A stretch of DNA of 64,000 nucleotides from an uncultured Shewanella sp. (GCF_947497935.1 NZ_CANMIO010000005.1:124001-188000), one strand, 5' to 3'. Shown: positions 17,910 to 26,039, counted from the first letter of the stretch. Made by a program: numbers and translations. Notes: generated by a model not told the origin, from the letters alone.

Positions 17910-18912
17910 AGCAATCTACTCTTCTTTCAGCAAGTTCACAAAAGAAGTGAATTGCTTCACTACCAGAACCGTGTTCTAGGTTGGCATAAGCTGAGCACCA
18001 CCGACAAAGTGATTTTTTTTCGCATGAAAAGCATGGACTCTGTTCAAAGCGCTTTTGCATCAGGCTATGAGTACTGAGTAGAAACTGCTTCAGTTCTTCT
18101 GGGGAGCTTGTCAAAAATTCACATTTCTCAGTGACAAAAAGTGAGCAAATAGCGACGTTACCATTAGAGTCAATTGATAAACTGCTTAAACCACCACCAC
18201 ATCGGATAGACGGCTCTGTGGCTTTATCTAAGACAGCTTTTTTCCAGAACGCGATAGTTTCGTCCATGGAATTTTCAAACTGTATAATTTCATCAGCAGT
18301 TAAGCGCTGTTCTATGCTAGAAGTGTCGCCATCCTTTTTACCAAAAATAATCGGATCGTATACCATGGAAGTGTTGTACCTAAGAGCAAGTGCTTCATAA
18401 TCGCCTCGGAGAGCTTTAGAATAATTTGCCTTAACCAAAACGGTTTTTAAGCTGAAGGGGATATCTGATGATTCAAAGAAATCTAATCCGTCAATCAACT
18501 CTTTGTAGCTATCTTTCCCTGTGAAGTGAATATAGTCTTGAGGTGTTAATCCATAGACTGTAATACTAACATTGTAAGGTTTATATGCTTTGAGTAGCTT
18601 TTTTATGCGATTATTAATTAGTGTGCCGTTCGTCATCAAACTGATGATAAACCCCTTAGATTTGGCATATAGATAAACTTCCCGAAAAGGCGAGTAAGAA
18701 AAAATCTCACCGCCCGTAAATGTTAAATAAAGCACCCCTAACTGGTACAGTTTATCGATTACAGCCTTAGCGCTCTCAAGGGATAACTCAGACTTCTCTT
18801 TGGGTATATAGCAATGTGCACAACTTAAGTTACATACTTCTGTAAGTTCAATGCTTGCCATTATTAGCGTGTTGCTAGCCAAGGCATCAGCCCTTAACTT
18901 TTCATGATTCAT
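17902..18912 (-). CDS. Radical SAM/SPASM peptide-modifying enzyme (first)
   Basis: An ATG at 18912 (MNHEKLRADA) is preferred over 18933; both lie at or inside the end of the PqqD-like gene, so the two are translationally coupled. CNLSCAHCY (CxxxCxxC) near residue 27 binds the SAM cluster and LTFTGGEIF follows. The C-terminal part has RCGGGL, AICSLF, CFSCEKKSLCRWCSA and a late Cys (FFCEL), a SPASM pattern for two auxiliary clusters. It is clearly related to its downstream neighbour but diverged, so the two enzymes probably act on different positions of one peptide or form a heterodimer. Cytosolic and oxygen-sensitive by nature, which fits the FNR-type site upstream. Confidence 0.9.
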   Translation of the reverse strand: MNHEKLRADALASNTLIMASIELTEVCNLSCAHCYIPKEKSELSLESAKAVIDKLYQLGVLYLTFTGGEIFSYSPFREVYLYAKSKGFIISLMTNGTLINNRIKKLLKAYKPYNVSITVYGLTPQDYIHFTGKDSYKELIDGLDFFESSDIPFSLKTVLVKANYSKALRGDYEALALRYNTSMVYDPIIFGKKDGDTSSIEQRLTADEIIQFENSMDETIAFWKKAVLDKATEPSIRCGGGLSSLSIDSNGNVAICSLFVTEKCEFLTSSPEELKQFLLSTHSLMQKRFEQSPCFSCEKKSLCRWCSAYANLEHGSGSEAIHFFCELAERRVDCFG

Positions 18913-19120
18913 AAAAAGCTTCCAATATTTCATTTTCCAGATTCAAAATTTCAGTTTCGGTTACCTGGTACTTTGCGGCGATGCGTGAAAGATAATTTTT
19001 ATATAGAACTTTACTTTCTAGGATTTCCATCACAATGTCATTGACTTCAAAACAGTCATTATCATACGTATTTATGGCAATGTTTATTCCATTAACCTTT
19101 CTTACTACAATTTTTTTCAT
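18902..19120 (-). CDS. PqqD-like RiPP recognition element protein
   Basis: This 72-residue protein has the winged-helix-like PqqD pattern: short beta strands (KKIVVRKVNGINIAINTY), then FEVNDIVMEILES, and helices KNYLSRIAAKYQV and LNLENEILEAF. Stand-alone PqqD-like proteins bind the leader of a precursor peptide and deliver it to a radical-SAM enzyme. The gene overlaps the first radical-SAM gene and lies 136 bases downstream of the precursor-like peptide. No strong Shine-Dalgarno is visible. Assignment rests on size, pattern and context, all of which agree. Confidence 0.8.
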   Translation of the reverse strand: MKKIVVRKVNGINIAINTYDNDCFEVNDIVMEILESKVLYKNYLSRIAAKYQVTETEILNLENEILEAFYES

Positions 19121-19207
19121 TTTTTAATGGGAGCTAGTCAGGTATCTTGGTCGATTAATGCACCTATACCAAAAGTTATAACGCGAGAGTGTGTTAAGGA
19201 GTTAAAG

Positions 19208-19238
19208 GCGGCCATAAAAGATAGTTTGAAATGGCCGC
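19208..19238 (-). terminator. Hairpin between precursor and maturase genes (possible attenuator)
   Basis: GCGGCCAT (19208-19215) pairs perfectly with ATGGCCGC (19231-19238) around a 15-base loop. On the minus strand it lies about 19 bases after the precursor stop and before the PqqD-like gene. The following run (CTTTAACTCC) is only weakly T-rich, so it may be a partial terminator or an mRNA-stabilising stem that keeps precursor transcripts more abundant than maturase transcripts. Confidence 0.5.
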
Positions 19239-19256
19239 AATACAAGGTTAAATAGA

Positions 19257-19397
19257 TCAACACTGATTCATGTTGTCATCAGGACTTGGACCCCAACAGC
19301 CAAGAGTCTTCCCCTTAGATACAGGATCTTTTGGCTTTTTCTGAAAGGGTACAATTTGAACTTTCAGTTTTTCCGTTTTTTTTATCGTTGTTTTCAT
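19257..19397 (-). CDS. Putative RiPP precursor peptide (46 aa)
   Basis: This short gene starts at the ATG at 19395-19397, has GGAG seven bases upstream and ends at TGA (19257-19259). The 46-residue product has a Lys-rich leader-like N-terminal half (MKTTIKKTEKLKVQIVPF, then a second Lys/Pro stretch). It ends in a compositionally distinct 14-residue segment, GCWGPSPDDNMNQC, with Cys at both ends, one Trp and two Pro. A short basic leader plus a short Cys/Trp/Asn core ahead of a PqqD-like protein and two SPASM enzymes is the layout of a radical-SAM RiPP. I do not recognise the core as one of the known families (PQQ, mycofactocin, SCIFF, darobactin, streptide). No exporter or protease gene is next to it. 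Confidence 0.8.
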   Translation of the reverse strand: MKTTIKKTEKLKVQIVPFQKKPKDPVSKGKTLGCWGPSPDDNMNQC

Positions 19398-19429
19398 GTT
19401 AGCTCCATTGGTACGTTTCAAAACAAATT

Positions 19430-19467
19430 ACCATATAACAAAACAGTTATAACTTGATGTAAATCAA
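19430..19467 (-). promoter_or_regulatory. FNR/EtrA-type box and promoter of the RiPP precursor
   Basis: TTGATTTACATCAA (minus strand, 19454-19467) is a perfect match to the FNR consensus TTGAT-N4-ATCAA. A possible -10 element, TATGGT (19430-19435) or the overlapping TTATAT, lies downstream. That puts the box centre about 38-41 bases before the expected start of transcription, the usual position for activation by FNR. In Shewanella the FNR homologue is EtrA. A CRP site is less likely because the half-sites are TTGAT, not TGTGA. Confidence 0.7.
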
Positions 19468-19507
19468 ATCCGTAGCAAAAACCCCTCCTCATACTTTCGT
19501 TATTATC

Positions 19508-19543
19508 GATGACTAACACAATACAGTTAGTCATCTTTTCTTC
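19508..19543 (+). terminator. 10-bp perfect hairpin with T-rich tail
   Basis: GATGACTAAC (19508-19517) and GTTAGTCATC (19526-19535) pair around an 8-base loop, and TTTTCTTC follows on the plus strand. No plus-strand gene lies immediately upstream, so it may be bidirectional, insulating the RiPP promoter from read-through out of the dynamin-like gene. Confidence 0.4.
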
Positions 19544-19820
19544 ATGGTTTAAGTGGACTGAAAAAAGAACTAATCGATAAGACTAAATTAGCAACCTCTC
19601 TATTTGTGATTAGGTAAATTACACTTATGATTAAATCCCAACCTTTGAGACACGGGTTATCTTTAATCTAAAAACACAAGCTATATAAAACTACCTGATG
19701 TATTTAGTTTACGTGCCTGCCTGTTAATAAGTACGAAACGTTCTCTAGACTGCCACCTAGTTATTAGCAAAGAACATCATGCCTTAAGCATAATGTTCTT
19801 ACACTTGAAAATATTTTTAA

Positions 19821-22166
19821 TTAGGAAGCCTGACTATCTATTACCTTATGTCCATCAAGAGCTGAAAGGACATTAGTTAACTCGTACAGCCAGATATCAA
19901 CGTCTTTTTCTACAAACTCACTTTCAGCCATAGCATTTGATGCGGAAATATCTTTTTCCATTTCAATTTCTAAATTAACCATGCACGCTTTTAGTGCTGA
20001 TGCGGTCTCATTCCAGAAATTGTCAATCTTTGGTTGAACTGTATCCATGAATGGCTTTTTGTTAATGCTTTTAACTATTTTATTAGCAAGCGACTCTTCC
20101 CATGATGCTCCAAAGAATTTCCATGCTAACAAGCCAATTAAACTTGCTATTGCAATACCAATCCCTACAGGACCACCTAAAGTCGATATTGTTGAAATTA
20201 CAGCTGTAGTGCTTGATGCGATTCCCAAATTAACCAATATTCCAGCTACCTTAGCTGAAAGAATATAACCACCTAGGTTACTACCAGCAGCTACTGCACT
20301 TGCATACATGGACATGGCACCAAAACTCGTTAAACCTGTTAAGCCCCCAATAAAAGCGGCTTTAGCGTCGAAATCAATTGAGGTGTCACCTATTTTGTAA
20401 CCTGCATCTCCAACGGATTGACTTAGCTCTGACTCAAATTGATTCATCGCTAGCTGGACCTTATCACTATAAGCTGAAGAATTTCTTTTAATTGTGGTTT
20501 CAAACTCACTAGAGATTAGCTGACCTATATGGTCTCCAATTGAGTTCGCAGCCTCTTTCTTATCACTGTAGTTATCACGGATCAAAGCTTCGACAAATGA
20601 TTCATTAGAAAGCTTCTGCTCAAGATTCATCATATCCTTTTCACAATTACTACGAAGCTCTGGCACGCTCTCTTCTAAAATACGATTTAATGCAGTTTTA
20701 ACATTAGAATGAATCAGACGAAATCGGATAGCTCGTTCACTTGCTTCACTCTTACGAGTGCCGATATCGTCTTTAAACTTTTTTGTTTGATTGATCTGGT
20801 TACGTAACAATATTCGCTGGGACTCTAATACCTTATCAGCTGACTGTTCAATGAACTTACAATGGTGAGCCAACAAATACCCAGCCATTTCATCAAGCTG
20901 ATGCAGCATATTCTCTTTAAGCTCTGGTATTTCTCTTGCGTATGGAAATATCACATCGCTGATTTGATATGAATTAAAGGCATTGAGGGTAATATTATTT
21001 CCAGCCCTATTGAGATCGTCTACCCATGATTTAAAGATAAGATCATTGAATTGATTACTGTAGCGCTTGGCTAATTTGTTTCTTAAAGAGCTCATTTGTT
21101 CAGTAGATACTGTGTGAGCTTTAGTTGCAAATAGCCTAATGTGAGCCATCGGTTCGCATGGGTCGACTGGAGGGTTTGCTCTTAGGATTTCGCTAAAAAA
21201 ACCAAACGAGTTTTTGTCCAGAAAACCTGAGGCACCATCAAGGAAAAACAAGCCATCAACGAGCTCAACACCAGAGATAGCTATTTCACTATCCTCTGAT
21301 TCATCACCATTCATGTCACCAGGAGTATCAAGCAGCCAAAGCTTTTCTAATATTGGAGAGTCCATAAAAATTACTGCGATATACGCGTTCTTATATTCAG
21401 GGTTAACTTCGCCATATGAATGTTGCCCTATCTCAGCTAAAAAAGTTTGCCCCCCTTGGCCTATAAGGTAATTATTAACCAACTTTTGGTCATGAATCAT
21501 GTGCGGTTTAAAGCCTTTTCTAAATACGGCTACAGGCTCTTTTGTAAGTGTTTCAGGTCGATCAGATTCATGCATCAGCAGATTTAGGATATTTGTGGTT
21601 GGCTGATAGTCTTCCGGAAGTACAATCCCCCCTTCGGTTCCCACTATCACGTTAATCATGCTTGTTTTGCCCGAATCATAATGACCTAACATTCCAATTG
21701 TTGGTTTCCTATTTAGGCTTTCCAAGTTGTTTTTAGCTAAATTGAAGGATTCTATAAGAGCATTATTAGTCGGCGAGGGGTTTTCTGTATTAACCAGTAT
21801 TCCCTGCCCAATATCTAACTTTCTGTAAGCATTAGTTATCGCAATTTTTATCTTTTCACTGGTGATTGTTTTCATCTCTAAAATATCCATTTTTATAGAA
21901 GGTCTAAACTTATCCATGCCCATATGTAATAAATCAAAAAAATCTTGAGGTCGCTTACCGATTGCGACCATATATGCTGCTATGTCTATCGAATTAGAAG
22001 ATAAAGGCTCCTTTTCTATCCTTGAAACTTTTCGCTGACTTAGAATTATACTGCTGCCGTCAATATATGAAATGTCGGCTACCTGTTGCTGAGACAGTTC
22101 AGCTTTTTCACGAGCGAGAGTAAGTTCTTGAGCTAGAAAAATGTTCAAATTATCTAGATAGTTCAT
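19821..22166 (-). CDS. HTH-dynamin-like GTPase fusion
   Basis: I start at 22166 (MNYLDN, with GGAAGAAG upstream); 22184 is an in-frame alternative. Residues about 8-70 form an Xre/cI-type helix-turn-helix (LSQQQVADIS...LSQRKVSRIEK). A dynamin-type GTPase follows, with GHYDSGKTS as P-loop near residue 165, a conserved Thr in YQPTTN (G2), DTPGD (G3) near 285 and ATKAHT in the G4 position. A long helical stalk follows, then a Gly/Ala-rich hydrophobic stretch (about residues 595-690) able to form membrane hairpins, and a C-terminal helical region that closes the stalk. Bacterial dynamin-like proteins remodel or protect membranes, and some act in phage defence. The N-terminal DNA-binding domain is unusual for them. 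Confidence 0.85.
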   Translation of the reverse strand: MNYLDNLNIFLAQELTLAREKAELSQQQVADISYIDGSSIILSQRKVSRIEKEPLSSNSIDIAAYMVAIGKRPQDFFDLLHMGMDKFRPSIKMDILEMKTITSEKIKIAITNAYRKLDIGQGILVNTENPSPTNNALIESFNLAKNNLESLNRKPTIGMLGHYDSGKTSMINVIVGTEGGIVLPEDYQPTTNILNLLMHESDRPETLTKEPVAVFRKGFKPHMIHDQKLVNNYLIGQGGQTFLAEIGQHSYGEVNPEYKNAYIAVIFMDSPILEKLWLLDTPGDMNGDESEDSEIAISGVELVDGLFFLDGASGFLDKNSFGFFSEILRANPPVDPCEPMAHIRLFATKAHTVSTEQMSSLRNKLAKRYSNQFNDLIFKSWVDDLNRAGNNITLNAFNSYQISDVIFPYAREIPELKENMLHQLDEMAGYLLAHHCKFIEQSADKVLESQRILLRNQINQTKKFKDDIGTRKSEASERAIRFRLIHSNVKTALNRILEESVPELRSNCEKDMMNLEQKLSNESFVEALIRDNYSDKKEAANSIGDHIGQLISSEFETTIKRNSSAYSDKVQLAMNQFESELSQSVGDAGYKIGDTSIDFDAKAAFIGGLTGLTSFGAMSMYASAVAAGSNLGGYILSAKVAGILVNLGIASSTTAVISTISTLGGPVGIGIAIASLIGLLAWKFFGASWEESLANKIVKSINKKPFMDTVQPKIDNFWNETASALKACMVNLEIEMEKDISASNAMAESEFVEKDVDIWLYELTNVLSALDGHKVIDSQAS

Positions 22167-22336
22167 GCTTCTTCCACAATTCATTAACTTAAAATAACCT
22201 TACTCTGAAGAAAACGCTAAGTCAACCGCATCTTAGACGCATACGTCTAATGCGCTTGCTAACCTCTTGATTGTGTATGTCGTGTGGTATATATTGATTA
22301 AACTTAAAACAAATATAAGCTAAATAAGGATATCAA

Positions 22337-23065
22337 ATGGCATTTCCACTAATAGGTTGGGCAGCTATAGCTGTTGGGGGAGCTATAGTTGCTTATGCGA
22401 TGAGTAGTGATGACGACTCAAGTCAGTCATCAGGTGAGTCTACCTATAAAAAAAGCATAAAGCTTGAAATAGAGAAGCGAGATAAAACCAGAACTGAGGC
22501 GATAAAAAATTGCTTAGCTTTAGCAACGATGAATTTGTGGAAACAAAAAATTAGAGAATTACAGGAAAACAATACCGCTATTTTGTTCTCTAAAGATAAT
22601 ACAGGCCTTATAACTACAGAGTTTAGCCGAGAGCTTCTAGCTAACAATTACTCAGTGTTCATCCTTAACGAAGCTAAAATTAAAGAAATGGTGCAAACAA
22701 TTAGGTCTTATATTTCAATTGATGGTAATACTGCAGACTTAGAAGTTCAAGATAATGACTTTCATCTTGTTATTGACCAAACGCTAGTTAAATACACTGA
22801 AGGCCCCCTGACACAGAAAGATTTCAATATGGTTGCACTTCACTTGGGGATTGTTGATTCAAATGATGTAGAAAACAATATTCTTTTCAACTTGCTCAAT
22901 CCTCTGGTTAAATTATACAAAGTTCAGAGTTACCATCAAAACATTGATGTTTTGCTAGCGAAATATAACGCATTCTATGGCGAAAGAGAGGGGTTGGAAT
23001 CAGACAATAATTATAATTCATCAATTGACTCAGCCCTAATGAAAATTAAGACCGATTTAGCGTAA
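22337..23065 (+). CDS. N-terminally membrane-anchored protein of unknown function
   Basis: This 242-residue protein has one N-terminal membrane helix (FPLIGWAAIAVGGAIVAYAM), a Ser/Asp-rich linker (SSDDDSSQSSGES), then a soluble helical domain with many Lys/Glu. AAGGA lies upstream of the ATG. It is divergently transcribed from the HTH-dynamin gene across about 170 bases, so both promoters lie there and the HTH domain could regulate both. It is likely a partner of the dynamin-like protein, but no family is recognised. Confidence 0.6.
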   Translation: MAFPLIGWAAIAVGGAIVAYAMSSDDDSSQSSGESTYKKSIKLEIEKRDKTRTEAIKNCLALATMNLWKQKIRELQENNTAILFSKDNTGLITTEFSRELLANNYSVFILNEAKIKEMVQTIRSYISIDGNTADLEVQDNDFHLVIDQTLVKYTEGPLTQKDFNMVALHLGIVDSNDVENNILFNLLNPLVKLYKVQSYHQNIDVLLAKYNAFYGEREGLESDNNYNSSIDSALMKIKTDLA

Positions 23066-23108
23066 TGATTAAATCTTTATAATATAAGTAGCTTAAAAGG
23101 ACCGTAAT

Positions 23109-23381
23109 ATGACAAATGTGGAATGTAAATCCTGTGGGTATACAGAAGAAGCAAATAAAGCCTTTTTCTTAAAAGTGTTAGGGGGAAGCTTTGTTGGTGG
23201 GGGCTTTTGGGCATGGGTGACATACTTTTTTGCAGGAACAGGATTTGCTTTTGCCATTTGTGTCGCTATTGTAACTGGAGGCGTCGCCTTGCTAGCCTTT
23301 TCTGATGAAATAACAAAGTGGTTAGCGGAAAGGTATGAGTGTCCATCTTGTGGCAGAAAGGAATGGAAATTAGTCAAGTAA
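23109..23381 (+). CDS. Small membrane protein with two zinc-ribbon-like CxxC motifs
   Basis: The 90-residue protein has an N-terminal CKSCG (residues 6-10), two membrane helices (about residues 22-42 and 46-66) with a GGSFVGGGFW glycine-rich start, and a C-terminal CPSCGRKEW (residues 78-86). The two CxxC knuckles could join to bind one Zn2+ on the same side of the membrane. AAAAGGACC precedes the ATG. It follows the membrane-anchored 242-aa gene by 43 bases on the same strand and probably belongs to its operon. Confidence 0.65.
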   Translation: MTNVECKSCGYTEEANKAFFLKVLGGSFVGGGFWAWVTYFFAGTGFAFAICVAIVTGGVALLAFSDEITKWLAERYECPSCGRKEWKLVK

Positions 23382-23503
23382 TCCCCTTAACTTTGAAACT
23401 ATCTACTTTATAAATACGTGTCAGCCTAGGTTTGCTGACACGTATTTAAATGGAATAGCCTAGATACTAGACTTCAATAGAATTGGATTAATGCCGATTT
23501 CGT

Positions 23504-24175
23504 CTATCGCTCAAGAATAGTTGTAGACGAGAGGGCTTGGGAGTAAATATCGTTAACAGCATCTATTAGTCCATATAGGATCAGCGAGCTATCAACTCTC
23601 GCCTCTGGGTGGCAATATGCGATGACATACTTGCTTGGGGCTCTTTCATACCACCAAACACCACGCCTTGTTCTATTCCATCTACATTCATCAAACCCTG
23701 CAACAGCTTTGAATAAATCGCCAGTGCCACCACAGATAGTTATGTCTGGATCATATATAGAGTACTGCTTGGCTATATATTCGCTATCCTCTTTAGCAAT
23801 TAACTTAAGGGAGGCATTATTAGTCGTGTGTGTTCCTGGTGACTTTTTTAGGTTGATTACGCTTAGGGATTTAAGAGTGTTAATCCTTATCTCCTTACTA
23901 ATGCTATCAACATCACTCCATGCAATATCTACATTGTTAAGACCTAGGACCCAACGTACGATGTTGTCCCAAGTTTGTGGACGGGCTCCTTCTGCAAGAA
24001 ACTTCCTTAAATCCCACCCTCCTCCCTTTGGGTCATTAACCTCTTTTAATACAACGCATATTTTGATTTTGGAGCTTAAGTATTCTAGCTCAGAGACTAA
24101 TCCATCAGCGACAAAACCTGTTCTGTTTCGTTTCCACTCTTCAAAGAGTAATTCTTCACGCGAACTAAGAGACAT
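23504..24175 (-). CDS. Hypothetical protein with weak uracil-DNA-glycosylase-like features
   Basis: This 223-residue soluble protein contains ICVVLKEVNDP near residue 38, INLKKSPG near residue 105, ITICGG in the middle and YCHPEARVD near residue 192. The order (early catalytic loop after a beta strand, middle N-x-x-K segment, late C/H-HP loop) recalls UDG-superfamily folds. None of the diagnostic motifs is exact, so this is a hint, not an assignment. It stands alone between convergent and tandem small genes. Confidence 0.5.
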   Translation of the reverse strand: MSLSSREELLFEEWKRNRTGFVADGLVSELEYLSSKIKICVVLKEVNDPKGGGWDLRKFLAEGARPQTWDNIVRWVLGLNNVDIAWSDVDSISKEIRINTLKSLSVINLKKSPGTHTTNNASLKLIAKEDSEYIAKQYSIYDPDITICGGTGDLFKAVAGFDECRWNRTRRGVWWYERAPSKYVIAYCHPEARVDSSLILYGLIDAVNDIYSQALSSTTILER

Positions 24176-24228
24176 ATTTAACCTTTAACCATAAATACAA
24201 ATTTTTTCTGTGGTACGTTTATCAAAAG

Positions 24229-24636
24229 TTAGCTAACTCTGTTTAACGGAGGTAATTCACCAAACTCTTCAAGGTACTTCCGTAAAGCTTCCTGTTCAGT
24301 AACCTTTGGATCGTCGGAACGTATTAGCTCAATTTGCAGCCTGTCGTAAGGAAACATAGTTGATATTTCCTGATGATTTTTATATCGAACACCACAGTCG
24401 TGAGAACGCGAGCAATGGCTAGGGCTCAGGCTCTTCTTAAGTTCAATTACGCGATCAAGAAATGAAGAAGCCATACCGAGATAGAGAATTCCTTCGCTAT
24501 CTAATCCAAGTAATCGGCTAATAGGGCGCGGAATACTCTCATCACCCAAACAGGATAAAATGTACATCCCCCCCGACTTGTCGAAGGAGGCATCGATTTG
24601 ATACCAAAAGTCAGGTGACGAGATAACAAACTTCAT
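24229..24636 (-). CDS. GIY-YIG-like nuclease domain protein
   Basis: The 135-residue protein reads GMYILSC near residue 23 and GILYLGMASSFLDRVIELKK near residues 49-68. This matches the GIY...YIG core followed by the helix that carries the catalytic Arg (here the R in LDRV). A candidate catalytic Glu lies in the C-terminal half (QIELIRSDDP or VTEQEALRKYLEEFGELPP). AAAGGAAATT precedes the ATG. Stand-alone GIY-YIG proteins of this size have mixed roles in repair and mobile elements. Confidence 0.65.
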   Translation of the reverse strand: MKFVISSPDFWYQIDASFDKSGGMYILSCLGDESIPRPISRLLGLDSEGILYLGMASSFLDRVIELKKSLSPSHCSRSHDCGVRYKNHQEISTMFPYDRLQIELIRSDDPKVTEQEALRKYLEEFGELPPLNRVS

Positions 24637-24742
24637 ATGAATTTCCTTTACCTTAATCTTTGTACATAGTTTGCGCTACCTTGCTACCACGTTGTGATGT
24701 AGGTTGTTCGACTTCATCTCTCTGTAGGCAAACTAAACTTCT

Positions 24743-25249
24743 TTAATGATGCTGTTCTATTTTATGTTGGCGCTTTAAATCGAATTCAACTTGCTGCAAG
24801 ACATTAAGTTGAGTGCCATTCTTTATAAAGTAATCTTCTAAGCCATATGCGATAACCTCTAATGGGGCATTGCGATAACCGTGTTGTGCGAGTTCTGCCA
24901 TGTATCGCGTTATAAACCCTGCAGCACCGAGAGTTCGCCATTGAGCAACATGGACCAATTCATGGAAGTGAATATTTAGGTTCTTGGCCATATCGGGCAA
25001 TAGGTAGTAGGTGTTCTTGTAAGTGATGCCATCAAGCGGTTGGCTAAGAAAGTTATCTATGACGGCTGACTGGCCGGCTAGAAATTGTGGCCTAGGTAAC
25101 TCCTCGACAACAACATAGAAGGCTTGCTCAAGAAAGGCTTTGGGATAGAAACCACGAAGGTGGGCGTAAAGATGAACACAGCACGTTCGCTGTGACTCGT
25201 GCTCTCGATTTACTTCATCAATCCATTTTTCAATATCATGTAACATCAT
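24743..25249 (-). CDS. Zincin-like protein with HExxH motif
   Basis: The 168-residue protein contains HFHELVHVAQW around residues 95-105, a full HExxH zinc-binding helix. A downstream LEVIAYGLEDYF about 30 residues later could provide the third ligand Glu, as in gluzincins. There is no signal peptide, so it is probably cytosolic. AAAGGATTAG precedes the first of two tandem ATG codons. No peptidase family or substrate is recognised. Confidence 0.55.
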   Translation of the reverse strand: MMLHDIEKWIDEVNREHESQRTCCVHLYAHLRGFYPKAFLEQAFYVVVEELPRPQFLAGQSAVIDNFLSQPLDGITYKNTYYLLPDMAKNLNIHFHELVHVAQWRTLGAAGFITRYMAELAQHGYRNAPLEVIAYGLEDYFIKNGTQLNVLQQVEFDLKRQHKIEQHH

Positions 25250-25284
25250 CTAATCCTTTAAATGGGTGTTGTTGGTGTGTCTTA

Positions 25285-25590
25285 TTAAACCTTTAAATAG
25301 CGAAACGACTTTAGCTCGTTTTTGACTGCAAACTGCTTTGCTTCGCCTTTGGTCTTGAAGGGGTGAACATTGAGCGAACGTAATAGCTCTACCGACTGCC
25401 TAGGACAGGCTACCATCCAGTCCCCTTCACTAGTTTTGTGACTATTCGTACCTACTTCCACCCTTCGCACTTCACCATCGACAATGTACGTCTTGCTTAT
25501 GCTGTCAATGTAATCGAGCTCAGGTACGACTTGCCGACAATTAATATCGTAGAATTGCGGTGGTGAGTGCATTGTGATGAGAAAGTACAT
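25285..25590 (-). CDS. Hypothetical protein, 101 aa
   Basis: This short soluble protein has a basic C-terminal half (PFKTKGEAKQFAVKNELKSFRYLKV) and no recognised motif. A weak AGAG lies upstream of the first ATG; an internal ATG six codons in is possible. It lies 35 bases upstream of the zincin-like gene on the same strand and may share its transcript. Confidence 0.45.
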   Translation of the reverse strand: MYFLITMHSPPQFYDINCRQVVPELDYIDSISKTYIVDGEVRRVEVGTNSHKTSEGDWMVACPRQSVELLRSLNVHPFKTKGEAKQFAVKNELKSFRYLKV

Positions 25591-25730
25591 TAGCGATATC
25601 TCTACTAATTGTGAGTTCAGCTTTAAAGTAAGTAAACGTTTTATCTCACATTTGTCTTTGATTTCAAAGCAAAATATTTAAGTTATGATATGTATGTAAT
25701 TCATTGAAAATGAATAATACTAAATTACTA

Positions 25731-26039
25731 TTAATCGCAGAGTTTGATTCTTTTCATTGTCGTGCCTTGGTCTCTTGCACCCTTAATAGCATCGTCTAAT
25801 ACAGTACATGTATACGCAGTTAAGAGACCTTCTCCTTCCTTAGGAAGGATGTAAACACTGCCTGAGGCTTGTGGCCAGATAAACTCATCTCCTTGGTCTT
25901 TGAGTTGAGACTTATCAAAGGTACCTGACGAAACACGCCACCTATCTCCATCTATCCAAGATGCAAATACCTTATATATGTCCTTCTCTCCAGCTCGAGT
26001 GATATGAACAATCACCCATCCTTCAGCTCTTACTCCCAT
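25731..26039 (-). CDS. Hypothetical protein, 102 aa
   Basis: I start at 26039 because AAAGGA is correctly spaced for that ATG (MGVRAEG) and too close to an ATG at 26048. The predicted fold is a small beta-rich domain (GWVIVHITR, IYKVFASWIDGDRWRVSSG, GSVYILPKEG) with a basic C-terminal helix. No family recognised. Confidence 0.45.
   Translation of the reverse strand: MGVRAEGWVIVHITRAGEKDIYKVFASWIDGDRWRVSSGTFDKSQLKDQGDEFIWPQASGSVYILPKEGEGLLTAYTCTVLDDAIKGARDQGTTMKRIKLCD

Larger units (their letters stand above)
19398..19820. other. Intergenic region between dynamin-like gene and RiPP cluster
   Basis: Besides the precursor promoter it contains two hairpins. GATGACTAAC/GTTAGTCATC (19508-19535) is followed on the plus strand by TTTTCTTC. 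AAGAACAT/ATGTTCTT (19770-19800) sits about 20 bases after the dynamin-like stop codon and could end that transcript. No further coding frame was recognised. Confidence 0.5.

Noticed and set aside
16941-18912. PQQ or mycofactocin biosynthesis
   Set aside because: No PqqB/C/E or mycofactocin partner genes are present and the precursor core lacks the Glu-x-x-x-Tyr or Val-Tyr signature.
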